Shown here: one piece after another, positions 34,555-45,430 of the stretch | Layout: each line of letters begins with the position of its first letter | Numbering within the stretch: the first letter of the stretch is position 1 | Assembly: GCA_047967505.1 (NCBI GenBank) | Contig: CM106538.1 | DNA from: Dipteris shenzhenensis | Lineage: Eukaryota > Polypodiophyta > Polypodiopsida > Gleicheniales | Direction: 5' to 3' (one strand) | DNA: 64,000 nucleotides | Translations under genes and position numbers: made by a program | The notes under the pieces: model-generated | Database searches by the model: none | Told to the model about the DNA's origin: nothing | Seen by the model: the letters and a program-made list of their open reading frames with translations, nothing else

Positions 34555-35970
34555 AATATGCATGTCAATCCCACCTACGATGTGGTGTATGCAGGCTATC
34601 GTGCCCATTGGATATACTTTGGATGGTTGAAGTCACCATAAATCCCATTTTTCACCGTGTTATGCACACCTATCAAAAAACATGCTCCGAGGTGTATTAT
34701 TCGAATGCATACATACCCACCATGATACTTTGCACGCATGTGAATCCCATGTATGTTGAGGCATGAGACAAGTATCGTGCCCATTGGATATGCTTTGGAT
34801 GGTTGAAGTCGCCACAAACCCCATTTTTCACCACGTGTTATGCACAACTATCAAAAACATGCTTTGAGGTGTGTTATTCGAACTCACACATACTCGATAT
34901 AAATGATACTTTGTATAGGTAGTAATGCCACATCTTTTGAGGCATGTCTACCCATCATATATGCTTTGGATCATCAAAGTTGCCATAAATCCCGTTTTGC
35001 ATCGTCTTATGCACAACCATCAAAAAACATGCAGGTTTTTTATTCGCACACATACATACCTGATGTGGGCACATTAGTTTGAATACATGTCAATGTAACC
35101 TATGTTGAGCCACGTCCCAATTATCGTGCCCATCGGATATGATTTGGATGGTCAAAGTCACCATAAAACCCGATTTTCACCAAGTCTTATGCACAACCGT
35201 CACAAAAACACACTTTGAGGTGTATTATTCAAAAACGCACATACCCACTGCCAATGGGAAGGAAACTTTTCACCCACATCAATAGAACATACCTAAGGTT
35301 CGTTCCAAGTATCATGACCATCGGATGCTCTTTCAATTGTCAGTCACCAAAAACCCATTTTTCACCAAGTGTTATGCACAACCGTAAAAAAAACACGCTC
35401 TGAGTGTGTTATTCGAGAATGCACATACTTGATAGGCACAATAATTTTCACATGCATCAATTCCACCTACTTTAAGATGCATACCAAGAATCTTGCCCAT
35501 CGGATATGCTTTGAATAGTCGAAGTCACCATAAACCCTATTTTCCATCAAGTGTTATGCACAACTGTCAAAAAACACGCTTTGAGGTGTGTTATTCAAAT
35601 GTGCACATAATCAATGGACACAATAATTCCCATGTGTGTAAAATCCACATAGGTTGAGTTTCATGCCAAGTGTCATGCCCATTGATGCTTTGAATGGTTC
35701 AAGTCGCCCTAAACCCGGTTTTTCACCAAGTCTTATGCACACATGTACAAACACATGCTCTGAGGTGTTTTATTCAAACGCACACACACCCGATAGTCAC
35801 TGATACTTTGTGCACGTATGAAACCCACATATGTTGAGGTGTGTGACAAGTATCATGCTCATCGGATATGACTTGGATGGTCAAAGTCACCATAAACCCC
35901 GTTTTTCTCCGTGTTATGCAGACCCGTAAAAAAACACGCTTTGATGTGTGTTGTTTGAACGTCAACATAC
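34555..35970. repeat. ~180-bp satellite array, segment 4 (right end)
   Basis: The array resumes with clear monomers to about 35965 and then stops at a direct repeat that recurs at 37.9 kb. TTATGCACA anchors again fall about 180 bp apart. Several monomers retain the GATACTTTGCA / AAGTATC.TGCCCATC pair. Confidence 0.85.
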
Positions 35971-35974
35971 CCAA

Positions 35975-36290
35975 TCATTCTTCCTAGAGAGCACTATCCT
36001 TTTAGAATAGAAATAATTGATCCCTTTTTTGTGAAACCATGATTCTTCCTAGAGAGCACTATATCAAAGTATAAAGAGATTGATCAAATTTAATCAGCAA
36101 AGGGAAAGGAAATAAAATTCCACTAGCAACTTTGGCAATGCTCAAGATATCATTGACACACTAACGTGGACTCATTTTTGGCAATGGCATATTGGGGAGG
36201 ATTTGGTAACACTAACTTAAGTACTTGCATTCACCTATTTAAAATTTCATAGCCATGTAGAGAAATTCTTACTTTGTATCTTACATATTT
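35975..36290. repeat. ~315-bp direct repeat, copy 1
   Basis: It recurs at 37886-38210 in the same orientation, sharing GATTCTTCC, GAGCACTATATCAAAGTATA, GGCAATGCTCAAGATATCAT and TTTCATAGCCATGTA, with small indels. A partial third copy of the left end lies at about 37790-37885. The pair might be terminal repeats of an unknown ~2.2-kb element or a local duplication. It lacks TG...CA ends and a primer site. Confidence 0.7.
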
Positions 36291-37785
36291 TTTTTGCAAG
36301 TAACTGCAGAAAAAAAACAACAACTAGAAAATGAGAAACAAATTAAGCGATGAAATGAATACTACAAGACCTTAAGGAGATCGAATATGTCTTGAGCATG
36401 TTCTTCAATATTACAACCACCCCATTATTAATCATAAAATATAATTGCATGCTAACTCAATATCATTGAGACAATGATCCCAACTCATCTAGCCATAAAA
36501 GGCTTGGAAAACAATTATCTCATAAATTCCCATAAAAGAAATCCTTAGTGCATGCAAAGATTGTCCATCCATTTGTGTGTCACCATAAAGTGGTAACACA
36601 AATGGATTATGAAAATTTCAATCATCCATGATAAGACACATGTGGATTGCCTAACCCAAACCTATGAGCGAAAAGGTAATAAGTAACAACTAGGTGACTA
36701 GTAACTACAATGTTTCTCCTAATGTCAAAACTCAAAATCAAGTTGTTTAATAGCACACAACAAAATAGAGTTTCAAAAGCATGCTAAAGTCACATAAAAG
36801 AAATAAAAAATTCAAAATTGACCAAATAATAGAAAATCTAAACTTGATAAGTATGGCACCTAACCAACCCTCTTGCAATATGTGATGCTCCAAAGAAGGG
36901 GTGTAATATGGAAATGAAGACCCCAAAAACAATATAGGATTCTGACAACTCATTCATAAATTTGAAAATATAGAAGGTCCTTATGTCATAAAATTGGCGC
37001 CTTCTTCCACTAATTTTTAATTGAAAGTTCCTTGGCATCCTCCTTGTCATCTCTCTTATTGTAGGATTTTTTTTGTGGGATTTTGTTCTTAGAGAAAGTC
37101 ATTGAACGCTTTCATTCAAAATACAAGAATGAATAAGGGCATATGGGCACTGCCTCCTAATATTTTGGTAAGCAAGTGCTTTAATAAGATGCAAAGTAAA
37201 TAAACAAATAATTATTTTTGTTTGGGTGAACTATTAAAAGGTAGGTTTATGCTAGGCTATTAGAAGGTAACTTTAAGCTAGGCTATTAAAAGGTAGGTTT
37301 AGGTTAAGGCTATTAAAAGCTTCATATCATGATCTCTAGATTAGGCAAATTGAAATGTATTACGTAAGTTGATTAACATTGTTGATGAGAAATCCAAGAT
37401 GTCAATGGCTTTGAAGGAAGAAACCTCATCACAACAACTTCAATTATAGATTCATTTCCTTTGAATGGTATCAATCCGATATAGTATTTGGTGGATGATA
37501 ATTGTGTTAGTAGTGAAAGGGCCTTGTTAATTGAAGATATGGACTTTTTAGTCAGGAAGGCCATCACGAGTATGGGATGTACATGCTGCAAATTTTATCA
37601 TATCCAAAGACTAATCAAGGTAAATCTAGTTGATAGAGAGGGTATTTAATTTAGGTGTATCTCTTCAAAACTACTGAAAATGCTAAATATTGGCGATTTT
37701 ATTAGAATCACCAATTTGTTTGTTTGCAAAAGGCATCCTTGTAATGATGGAGCTACATGTGATTTGAATTCATCATTTGATCCAT
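36291..37785. other. AT-rich DNA between the direct repeats, no gene found
   Basis: The only structure noticed is a short tandem repeat of CTATTAAAAGGTAGGTTTA-like words near 37225-37320. No coding frame has domain-like features. Confidence 0.45.
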
Positions 37786-37885
37786 CCACTCGTCGAACCC
37801 TTTTTTGTGGAGCCATTATTCTTCCAAGAGAGCACTATACTATTTTATCCATCCACTAGAGTAGAAATGATATCTTGTTTGTGAA

Positions 37886-38210
37886 GCCATTATTCTTCCT
37901 AGAGAGAACTATCATTATAGAATAGAAAGCATTGATCCGTTTTTTGTGGAACCATGATTCTTCCCACAGAGCACTATATCAAAGTATAAAGAGATTTGAT
38001 CAAATTTAATCAATAAAGGGAAAGGAAATAAAAATTCCATTGGCAACTTTGGCAATGCTCAAGATATCATTGACACACTAAGATGAGCTCATTTTTGGCA
38101 ATGGCATATTGGGGAGGATTGGTAACACTAACTTAATTACTTGCAATCACCTATTTAAAATTTCATAGCCATGTAAAGCAAGTCTTACTTTGCATCTTAC
38201 ATATTAGAGC
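37886..38210. repeat. ~315-bp direct repeat, copy 2
   Basis: This is the second copy of 35975-36290, separated from it by about 1.6 kb. Confidence 0.7.
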
Positions 38211-38450
38211 GATTGACAATCTAACTTTTTGAAGATGTATCAATTAAGGTGAACCTCATTTCATTTTGTGCAATGTTCAGTTTAAACAAGCCATGCAAAG
38301 AATTGTGTTAAACATGCTTGATCAATAATTCTTACATCTATTAAAGTGGAATCCATATTGTTTGATTTTCCAAAGTGTTCCAAACACATATTCAACAAAG
38401 TGGATAGATGAATCAAGTAATAAATTTAATAGAGATACCTTATATGTGCA

Positions 38451-38868
38451 TTGAAGTTTGCATTGATACTATTATTGTTGCTTGTAGATAGTGGAGTTTT
38501 AACTATCATTCATATAAACTCCACATTGTATGAAGCTATATGCCTCATTACAAAGAGAATAACATTTCATGGCAAGTGGATATTGTTTATTATAGTTCGT
38601 GGAAACAAATACCTCATTAAAGAAAATTCCAAAGGTGAAAGATGTTATAAGTATAGTTATGGTGCATCAATTCAAGCTATCTTGAAAGAAGCATGGGTGG
38701 ACGAAAATCTTCAATTGCATATCCATTTGTGGATATGCCTGAAGGGAATACCCACCAATTCAAATCAATACTTTTTGGAAGAAACTTTTTTGACAAATAC
38801 GTTTGGAGTCATTATAGGAACGAATTGGATGTGCAATGGAGATGGTGCGAGCAAGAGATAATGAATTG
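38451..38868 (+). pseudogene. Decayed coding stretch, unidentified
   Basis: The plus-strand frame from 38451 reads plausibly through KGERCYKYSYG and LKEAWVDENLQ near 38700. A different frame then continues equally well (PFVDMPEGNTHQFK, FGRNFFDKYVWSHYR, VQWRWCEQEI) to a stop at about 38863. A single frameshift near 38720 would explain this. The family is not recognised, but composition and continuity suggest a broken gene of at least 135 residues, perhaps transposon-derived. A (GA)n tract follows at once. Confidence 0.35.
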
Positions 38869-38870
38869 AA

Positions 38871-38872
<2 letters not shown>

Positions 38873-38907
<35 letters not shown>

Positions 38908-39061
38908 AAAATGATGGAGGGATTTCGAGGGGTTGGACCAATGATAACAAGTTGAATGACTTTGGTCATTCATAAGGCCTGCCCAAAAGGAGTTGGAGCA
39001 AGGGTGAAGCTTCTAGGCTACATCACAATAATGTGGGCTTGGAAATCGAGAGTGCGGGGAG

Positions 39062-39102
<41 letters not shown>

Positions 39103-39120
39103 AGTGGGAGAAAATGGTGG
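38873..39120. repeat. Two (GA)n microsatellites
   Basis: (AG)n tracts lie at about 38873-38902 and 39066-39099, separated by unremarkable sequence. Confidence 0.9.
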
Positions 39121-39623
39121 AGTTGCCAAGTACTCTCCTAAAAATAAAATAAATACAAAAACAAGAATTTCTCTTTCCAGGGCAGGCCAATAATTCTAAT
39201 ATTTTCACAAACGAAAATTCTAAGCAACTTGGACCAAAAATAGCAAGTGGAACTTGGACCAATGATAATAATTCAAGAATTTTCACGAACAAAAATTTTG
39301 AATTTCTAAGCAATTCCATGTGGACCAATGATAATAATTTTCTCAAACAAAAATTCTGAATTTCGAAGCAATCTCCAATAATAAGACTTGCCCATGGACA
39401 GTAAATCTAGGGGCATGCCAAAAAAGGCAGCATTTTTGAAGAAAGCGCCGTTTGGGGTTGCTCTTCATCATCCACGCTACATGATTATAAAGCATTAGGG
39501 AAATACGCGAGCAATTCCCCGTGCGTCAAGGACCCTGCGGGAGGCGTCATCAGCTTTCTTTTCAACTTATAATTGCTGGGCAGCTCAGCATTCAACTGAT
39601 CTTCCGGGCTGGATGGTGACTTA

Positions 39624-39938
39624 GAGCACATTCCCACGTATGCTCAAGCCAACGGAAATGCCACAAACGTAGCAGGCATAGGCATATCGTGGGAACCAAC
39701 ACAGCGTACAGCTCTCCAGCGGAGGAAGAAGGCTTAGGGACGTCATGGGTACCTCTCAACAAATAAGCGCGACCTGCAGTTTGTCAGACATGTCAAGAAT
39801 ATGGCAAGCCCTGTAATGCCCACTTGGAGATTGAAAAATTCCGTCTCCAACGGCGCTATGAGACATTTCGTGGGAACGAAGCAGATGCTGGCATTTTCCA
39901 GCATTTTTGCTGGTTTTGCGATACGTGGGAATGTACTC
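39624..39938. mobile_element. MITE-like element with terminal inverted repeats
   Basis: The left end GAGCACATTCCCACGTA (39624-39640) and the reverse complement of the right end (39938-39922) differ at one of 17 positions. Both outer flanks are TTA (39621-39623 and 39939-39941), which fits the 3-bp target duplication of PIF/Harbinger (Tourist-like) elements. Similarity of the arms continues weakly beyond the TTA (GATGGT), so the true ends may lie about 10 bp further out. Internal words also pair (TCGTGGGAAC and relatives). There is no ORF. It lies about 440 bp upstream of the P450 start and could affect its promoter. Confidence 0.6.
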
Positions 39939-40380
39939 TTATGACCATCTTCTAGGGTGGATAGCCACGTACAACCTACTTGCAGGTTGCCAGCGACGAG
40001 TGCGGGTACAAGGATGTGATTGTCTTTGAAAGAACTGCACATGATCCGACGGCTCAAATAGCTTTCAATCCGATGCCGCGGAGTCGAGTGCTAGCAGAAA
40101 CCGGCTTGTAGTGTAAAAGTACCGGCTGAAATTAAGGTCCAGAATTAACCCCCATGTATACGATTTTTATGGTCCAGACGCCAGGGAAAAACGTGCGGAC
40201 GTTGAAGCTTCTGTAGCCAAAGATAGATTCTTGTGGCCAAAGATAGATTCTTGTGCATTCGGAGGGTCGTGCTGGCACGACTTACAAGAGTGTAGCGAGG
40301 GGGAGTGTAGTGAGGGTGAGCGAGACGAGACGAGACTCGAGAGGGGCGAAGTTGGAGGAAGGAGCAGAGGCTTTGCTCTC

Positions 40381-42005
40381 ATGAGGTGCTTCTGGTGGTG
40401 GCTGTGGAGGTTGGATTCAGAATGGCTGCTGGTCCTGCTCATCAGCCTTGTAACTTGTGTGGTGGTAGCAAGAATAGCAGCGCTTCGCAAGAAACTGCCT
40501 CCAGGACCTCTATCGTTGCCTGTCATAGGACACCTCCACTTGGTGGGACGCCGTCCTCACCGTTCCTTGGCCGAACTCAGCAAGATCTATGGACCTCTTA
40601 TGTTCCTGAGGCTGGGCTCCGTCCCTATCATCGTCGCTTCCACGCCAGAGATGGCACGGCGGATCTTGCAAACCAACGAGCAGGTCTTCTCATCCCGTTG
40701 GCATACGACCGCCTCCAATATCATCTACGGCCCCAACTTGGCCTTCACGTTGTCTGAGACTGGTCCATTCTTGAAGTCTCTGCGCCAGCGCTGCGCCACG
40801 GATCTTTTCACCGCCAAACGGACGAGCAGCTTCATGCCCATGAGAATGGATGAACTCGGTGCTCTGTTGCGATCTATCCTGGCAGACAGCAACAACGGCA
40901 AGCTTATTTCTGTCCGATCCAAGCTGCGTACCGCCAACAGCAATGTCATCTCCAGAATGGTTCTGGGCGAAACGTCGGACGTTTTGCCTGTGCTGCTCGA
41001 AGTGGTTGAAGTCCTGGGCGCTTTTAATTTGGGCGACTTCATCCCATTCTTGAATTGGATGGACATTCAGGGTCACGTGAAACATAGCAAGGTAGTTGGC
41101 GCCAAAAGGAAAGCGGCCTTTCAAGCAATCATTGATCGCAGGCGGGAGCAAAGACGTGGAGAGTATGAACCCCCTGCAGATCTCCTGGACCTTTTGCTGT
41201 TGAATGACCCCCAACAATTCCAAATCACAGACGATCATATTATTTCGGTGATTCAGGTAACGGAATATGGATACTTATCGCATTTGTAATGCCTTAAATA
41301 AGGTAGCTAGCAAACTTAATTTTGTGATGCTTCATCCAACAGGAACTATTCGGAGGAGGGGTTGATACATCCGCTCTCTTGACGGAGTGGGCTCTTTCAG
41401 AGCTGCTGGCGAATCCAATGAAGATGGAGCAATTACAAAATGAGTTGGATAGTGTAGTTGGAAGGGGACGCAGGGTGCAAGAGTCAGACATCCCTAACCT
41501 GCCCTACCTGAATGCTGTTATAAAGGAGACGATGAGATTACACCCGCTATTACCATTCTTAATCCCCCTTATGTCAACGAAGCCTTGCCAAATCTCTGGC
41601 TATCACATTCCTGCAAATACCCAGGCTTATGTAAACACATGGGCGATAGGCCGAGATCCTGAGCTTTGGGAAAAACCTTCAGAGTTTTGGCCAGAGAGGT
41701 TCTTAGATATCAAAATGGAGGTGCACGGCCAAAATTTCGAGCTCCTACCCTTTGGAGCAGGCAAGAGAAGGTGCCTCGGCTGGACCTTGGGCCTCCTCAA
41801 TGTGCAAATGCTTCTCGCAAGCTTGGTGCAGACCTTTAATTGGACTGTGGACCATGAGGTTGATATGTCCGAGCACTGTCATGAATCTCTCATCACCAAG
41901 ATGGAGCCCCTGCTTCCGAGTGTAACACCCAGGGTACCTACACACATCTATGAATCCCACACTTTGATGTTTGCAACTTGTCCATTTCCCGTACTACATA
42001 ACTAG
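40381..42005 (+). CDS. A-type (clan 71) cytochrome P450, two exons
   Basis: Exons 40381-41256 and 41343-42005 join in phase 0 to give 512 residues, the usual length. The 86-bp intron (GTAACG...CAACAG) sits just before the I-helix, the conserved intron position of A-type plant P450s. Seen in order: N-terminal membrane anchor (~14-35), proline hinge LPPGPLSLPVIG (39-50), I-helix GGVDTS (297-302), K-helix ETMR (354-357), WPERF (408-412) and heme loop FGAGKRRCLG (429-438) with Cys436 as iron ligand. A clan-71 enzyme would be a membrane-bound, NADPH-reductase-dependent monooxygenase of secondary metabolism; the substrate cannot be inferred. Oddities: in the C-helix the usual Trp of W..(.)R is Leu131 (GPFLKSLRQRC), and about 17 residues follow the normal PR(L/V)P..(I/L)Y end. 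I chose ATG 40381 because an in-frame ATG at 40231 adds 50 residues that do not look like a P450 N-terminus. Confidence 0.9.
41257..41342 (+). other. P450 intron
   Basis: It starts GTAACG and ends CAACAG with an AT-rich body of 86 bp. Joining the flanks restores the reading VIQ-ELFGGGVDTS without gaps. Confidence 0.9.
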
Positions 42006-42019
42006 TGGCGTACATTTCT

Positions 42020-42590
42020 ATTTCAAGGGTATTTTGATTACTTTCCGTGTATGAAGAGACCTTCTCAAACTAATTTCACCCGCCATAGAAGTATCGAACT
42101 AATCCAGGGTGCACGTGAGACTTGAAAGTGCCAAAGGGGCTTTATGGCCGAAATTGTTGATGATCATGAACGCTTTGGAGCTTAGTGATCATGAATGTAT
42201 TGAGGGCTCATGGCCCAAGTATGGATATTGTATATGAGTGTAAGGTTTTTAAATAAATAAATAAATATATATATAATTCCTAGAGAGAGAGAGAGAGAGT
42301 TGTGCGTTTCCCGTATTCAAAAGAGAGTGGCTACTAGCGTTAATCTAATAATTTGTGAAGTTGAAGTTTGATTGTACTATTCAAGGGTATTTCTTTTGAT
42401 TACTCTCTAGGTATGGAGAGACCTTCTCAAACTATTTCACCCGCATAGAAGTATGAAAATAATCGAAGTGGACATGTGACTTGCAAGTTCACTAGGGACT
42501 TCATGGCCTAAGTTGTTGATGATAATGATTGATTTGGAGCTTAGTTAATCATGAATGTATTGAGGGCTCATGGACCACAAGGTATAGGTT
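42020..42590. repeat. ~200-bp direct duplication downstream of the P450
   Basis: Copy 1 (about 42028-42235) and copy 2 (about 42385-42590) share GAGACCTTCTCAAACTA, TTCACCCGC.ATAGAAGTAT, GTTGTTGATGAT and ATGAATGTATTGAGGGCTCATGG. The copies differ by many substitutions and indels. Both lie in the 3' flank, and a short (GA)n tract lies between them. No gene is present. Confidence 0.75.
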
Positions 42591-42639
42591 GTTTTTGACA
42601 TAAATACTAATCTTTTTAATCCTAAAAAGTTTTTTTAAA

Positions 42640-42780
42640 CGGACGCAAAGGTCGATATTTATATCGCTATTAGCATCGAAAAACTTGCATCGCTATATAA
42701 GCATTGGTATATAACGACGTTGGTAAAGGTCGGTATAGACCGACACCGGTAGAGCGTCGGTATATATTGACCCTTAACAA
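42640..42780. repeat. CACTA-like subterminal repeat cluster
   Basis: The block is dense in short direct and inverted words such as GGTCGGTATAGACCGAC, ACCGGTAGAGCGTCGGTAT and ATCGCTAT. Plant CACTA (En/Spm) elements carry subterminal repeats of this ACCGAC/GTCGGT kind. It lies next to the decayed transposase-like gene at 43-44.6 kb, which supports the reading. A clean CACTA terminus was not found. Confidence 0.5.
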
Positions 42781-43069
42781 AACTTTTTAAAAAAAATAGT
42801 GGGGCAAAACATGCTTGCGGTGGTTTTATTTTGTCCCACTAATATTTATTTTTTTGCATTACAAAAGAATGTTTATAAGCAAACAGGCGAGATGAAACTT
42901 TCAAACCTTGTTTGTTACAAACTTTTTCATGTGAAAAGGATGATACAAAGTTGCTCAAATGAGCCGACAAACAAAAGCATATATATGTTAAACTATATAC
43001 AATCTTGTTTGTTACAAAATTTTCCTTTCGAAAAAGGTGATACAAAATCGCTCAAACGAGCCAACAGAC

Positions 43070-44594
43070 AAAAGCATATACAAACTACTACTACTACTAT
43101 TGCTCATCCGACTTATCGGAGTCATCGTCGTCATTGTTATCGTTCTAGTCCTCATGGCCTCCGTATGGTCCATGGTCCTCGTGACCTCCGTCTCATCCTT
43201 GGTCCTTGTTAAAGTCATCTAAGACAAATCTCCCGAGAATTGCCTTCTCATCATCACCGCTCATATCCACTCATGGGACGTTCGAGCTTGCACCCTAAGA
43301 GTGAAACCATTTTAATTGAAACTTAAAGAATAAAACAATTTAAAAAGTGAGATTACAAGTTAGAGTAGACTTATACCCGAGCGAGCAGCCACTGCATCCC
43401 AATCGACTGTGACTCCTTGCGTCTCTATCTCAATAAACCACGGTCTCGCTCTTATGCAGAATGTGCATCTTCTCTTTGTTTGTAGAAAGGCGACCAATCG
43501 CAGATTGCTGTGGATTCAAATTATGAGAGTTAGATAAAGTGCATGCAATATGTAATAAAATAAAATATAACAATAAATTAAATGAGAAGTAGACTTATCG
43601 CCCATACCTCGAACGCGTCCGTTTTGCCACTACCGAGGTGCAAAACACCTATGGTATTCAGCCATCTCCTTGTAGTCCTCTGATTGTTGAACTTTCGGGA
43701 GTTGTCCTTGTACTCCTTCAAAAACTTACGATCAGCTTTTTTCACCTAGTTGGATTTAGGCTTCTTTGCTACGATGGCATTTCTCAAGATTGACCTGTGA
43801 TGCTTCAAGACAGCACACATCTGCTCTCGCATGTAATTATCTTTGAACTCCCAATTGGAGGGGTTAGGGTATTATCTTTTCAATTTCTTGATGATTGCCT
43901 TCTTCTTTTCGTCATCCTGATGCCGTCAGTCAATTGTTATGCCACTCTTGAAATGGTGGCTCATCAACCGCCTCATGGTGGTCAGTACTTCTTTGTCCTT
44001 TTTATTTTCTATGATCTCTTTATCCCTAGTGAGGTCATAGTACATGTCCTTGGGCGGGGGTGGGGGAGTGGAAGTAGTAATAGCAGAGCTAGAGCGAGAG
44101 GTGGTACTGCGAGCACTTACAGAGTGAGTAGTAGAGGGAGTGGGAGTGGGAGAGGGCAAGGGACCTGAGTGATACTGGGTCTCATGACCAAGTGAAAACC
44201 TATAGAGATGTGAGTGTCCTGACTTGTCTACATCCTTCGAGTCACCAGAGCAGCCTCGATCCTTCCTACTCTTCCTTTCCTTACGATGGGTACGCCTAGG
44301 TAATGACCCCTCGATCGAAAGGGCTAGAGGGGACAGTTGTCAAGTAGATCCAGTCGCCGTCGATGACCCTGATCTACCCTCGAAGGGGTGTAGGAATAGC
44401 TGAGGTCCTCTGGGACAGCAGAGAGAATTATCTCGCTGTGTCCGCATCGCTCATAAATGCGATAAACTTGTCGGGACTCTCGAAGAAGCCATGGACTGCT
44501 AGCAAACGAGTTCCCCAAGTAGTCACCATGCTAGGCCTGAGAGGAGTCAGGGTAGTCACAGGGGTAGGCCCCTGAGGAGTCAGCTAAAGGGAAT
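43070..44594 (-). pseudogene. Decayed multi-exon transposase-like gene (En/Spm-associated type), interrupted by stops
   Basis: Read leftward, one frame runs from about 44160 to 43611. It holds a Ser/Thr/Pro stretch (STTHSVSARS), a charged helix (DLTRDKEIIENKKDKEVL), NWEFKDNYMREQMCAVLKHH, KADRKFLKEYKDNSRK and HLGSGKTDAFE. This layout resembles plant Ptta/En/Spm-type transposase proteins (short basic domain, then H.GG/GSK-like block). An exon-like block at 43510-43378 has ARPWFIEIETQGVTVDWDAV. An acidic tail (NDNNDDDDSDKSDEQ) ends at about 43100. The stops checked (TGA, TAA and TAG in the main exon, and others in the tail) are each one C-to-T change from CGA, CAA or CAG. It abuts the copia LTR at 44600, which probably cut it. 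The family assignment is tentative. Confidence 0.5.
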
Positions 44595-44599
44595 CAAAG

Positions 44600-45360
44600 T
44601 GTTAGATATCAATGCTCCACTCTTGTGTAACTACGCGGGAACTAGCTAACTCTACTTGTAAGCCCCCCATATGAGGAGAAGGCATTTGAGTAGCTCGGTT
44701 ATCTGGTAGGTCCTGGTTTGGACACTTGATGGGAGCCATATGTGGCCTGATGGCTAGACGGCTTCAGATAGAGTTGGCACACTGCCAACTAGGCTACATG
44801 CAAGTACGGGAAGGCATCCCATGACTGACCGCACTGAGGGTAAACGGAGTATTTCTCAAGGCAGCCCACTCTGGGGTTGCGGGGCCTGTTTGGAGCCCCA
44901 GATGATCCCGGATGGCTCTGGGCCGAACGGAGAACCATAGGTCAGTTGCTCTATTCTGCACCATGGTTCTATCGTGTGGTCGGTGGCCTATTTTGGGACC
45001 GACCTCCAGTCGGTGGCCTATTTTGGGACCAACCTCTAGTCGGTCGTTTTGGGTAGACTAGGTCGGTCTCCCAATTGGGTCTAACCGACTACAACTGGTG
45101 GCTATATAAGAGCAAGCCCGTGAAGCCCATAATCATCACTAGCTACAGCAACCCTGATTCCTTAGCATCCAGCCTCCGTCCTCTACTGTTTCCAGCATGC
45201 CATCGAAGCTTCTCACATAGGAGCGCATGGCTGGGAGGCAGTGCCATTTATTGTATCAGTTTTACAGTAATCAAAATTTAGATTCTCCATACTATCTACT
45301 TTTCTCTCTTGCATACGAGATCCTGTTATCTGTTGAGCACATACGTATTGTTTTCTTACA
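44600..45360 (+). repeat. 5' LTR of C2-lineage copia
   Basis: It begins TGTTAGATATCAATGC and ends TTTTCTTACA. A TATA box (CTATATAAGAG) lies at 45102-45112. A ~30-bp unit (GTCGGTGGCCTATTTTGGGA) is tandemly repeated at about 44978-45037. It shares GCCCCCCATATGAGGAGAAG and its right end with the LTR at 17270-17953, but is otherwise well diverged. Confidence 0.8.
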
Positions 45361-45372
45361 TGGTATCAGAGC
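45361..45372 (+). other. Primer-binding site of the C2 copia fragment
   Basis: TGGTATCAGAGC directly follows the LTR end, as in the other copia elements of this window. Confidence 0.85.
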
Positions 45373-45430
45373 TTGGGCTCTAGCAAGAAGATTTGGTAGT
45401 GTGTTTCTGTTTGCGAGTAGATTATGAGAG

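Noticed and set aside
22230-35970. Regularly spaced repeats considered as a CRISPR array
   Set aside because: The ~180-bp units are repeated as wholes without short repeats and unique spacers, and the context is a plant nuclear genome.
40231-40380. In-frame upstream ATG that would extend the P450 by 50 residues
   Set aside because: The added residues are charged and Glu/Arg-rich, and precede the normal hydrophobic anchor. P450s of this type start at the anchor, so ATG 40381 is preferred.
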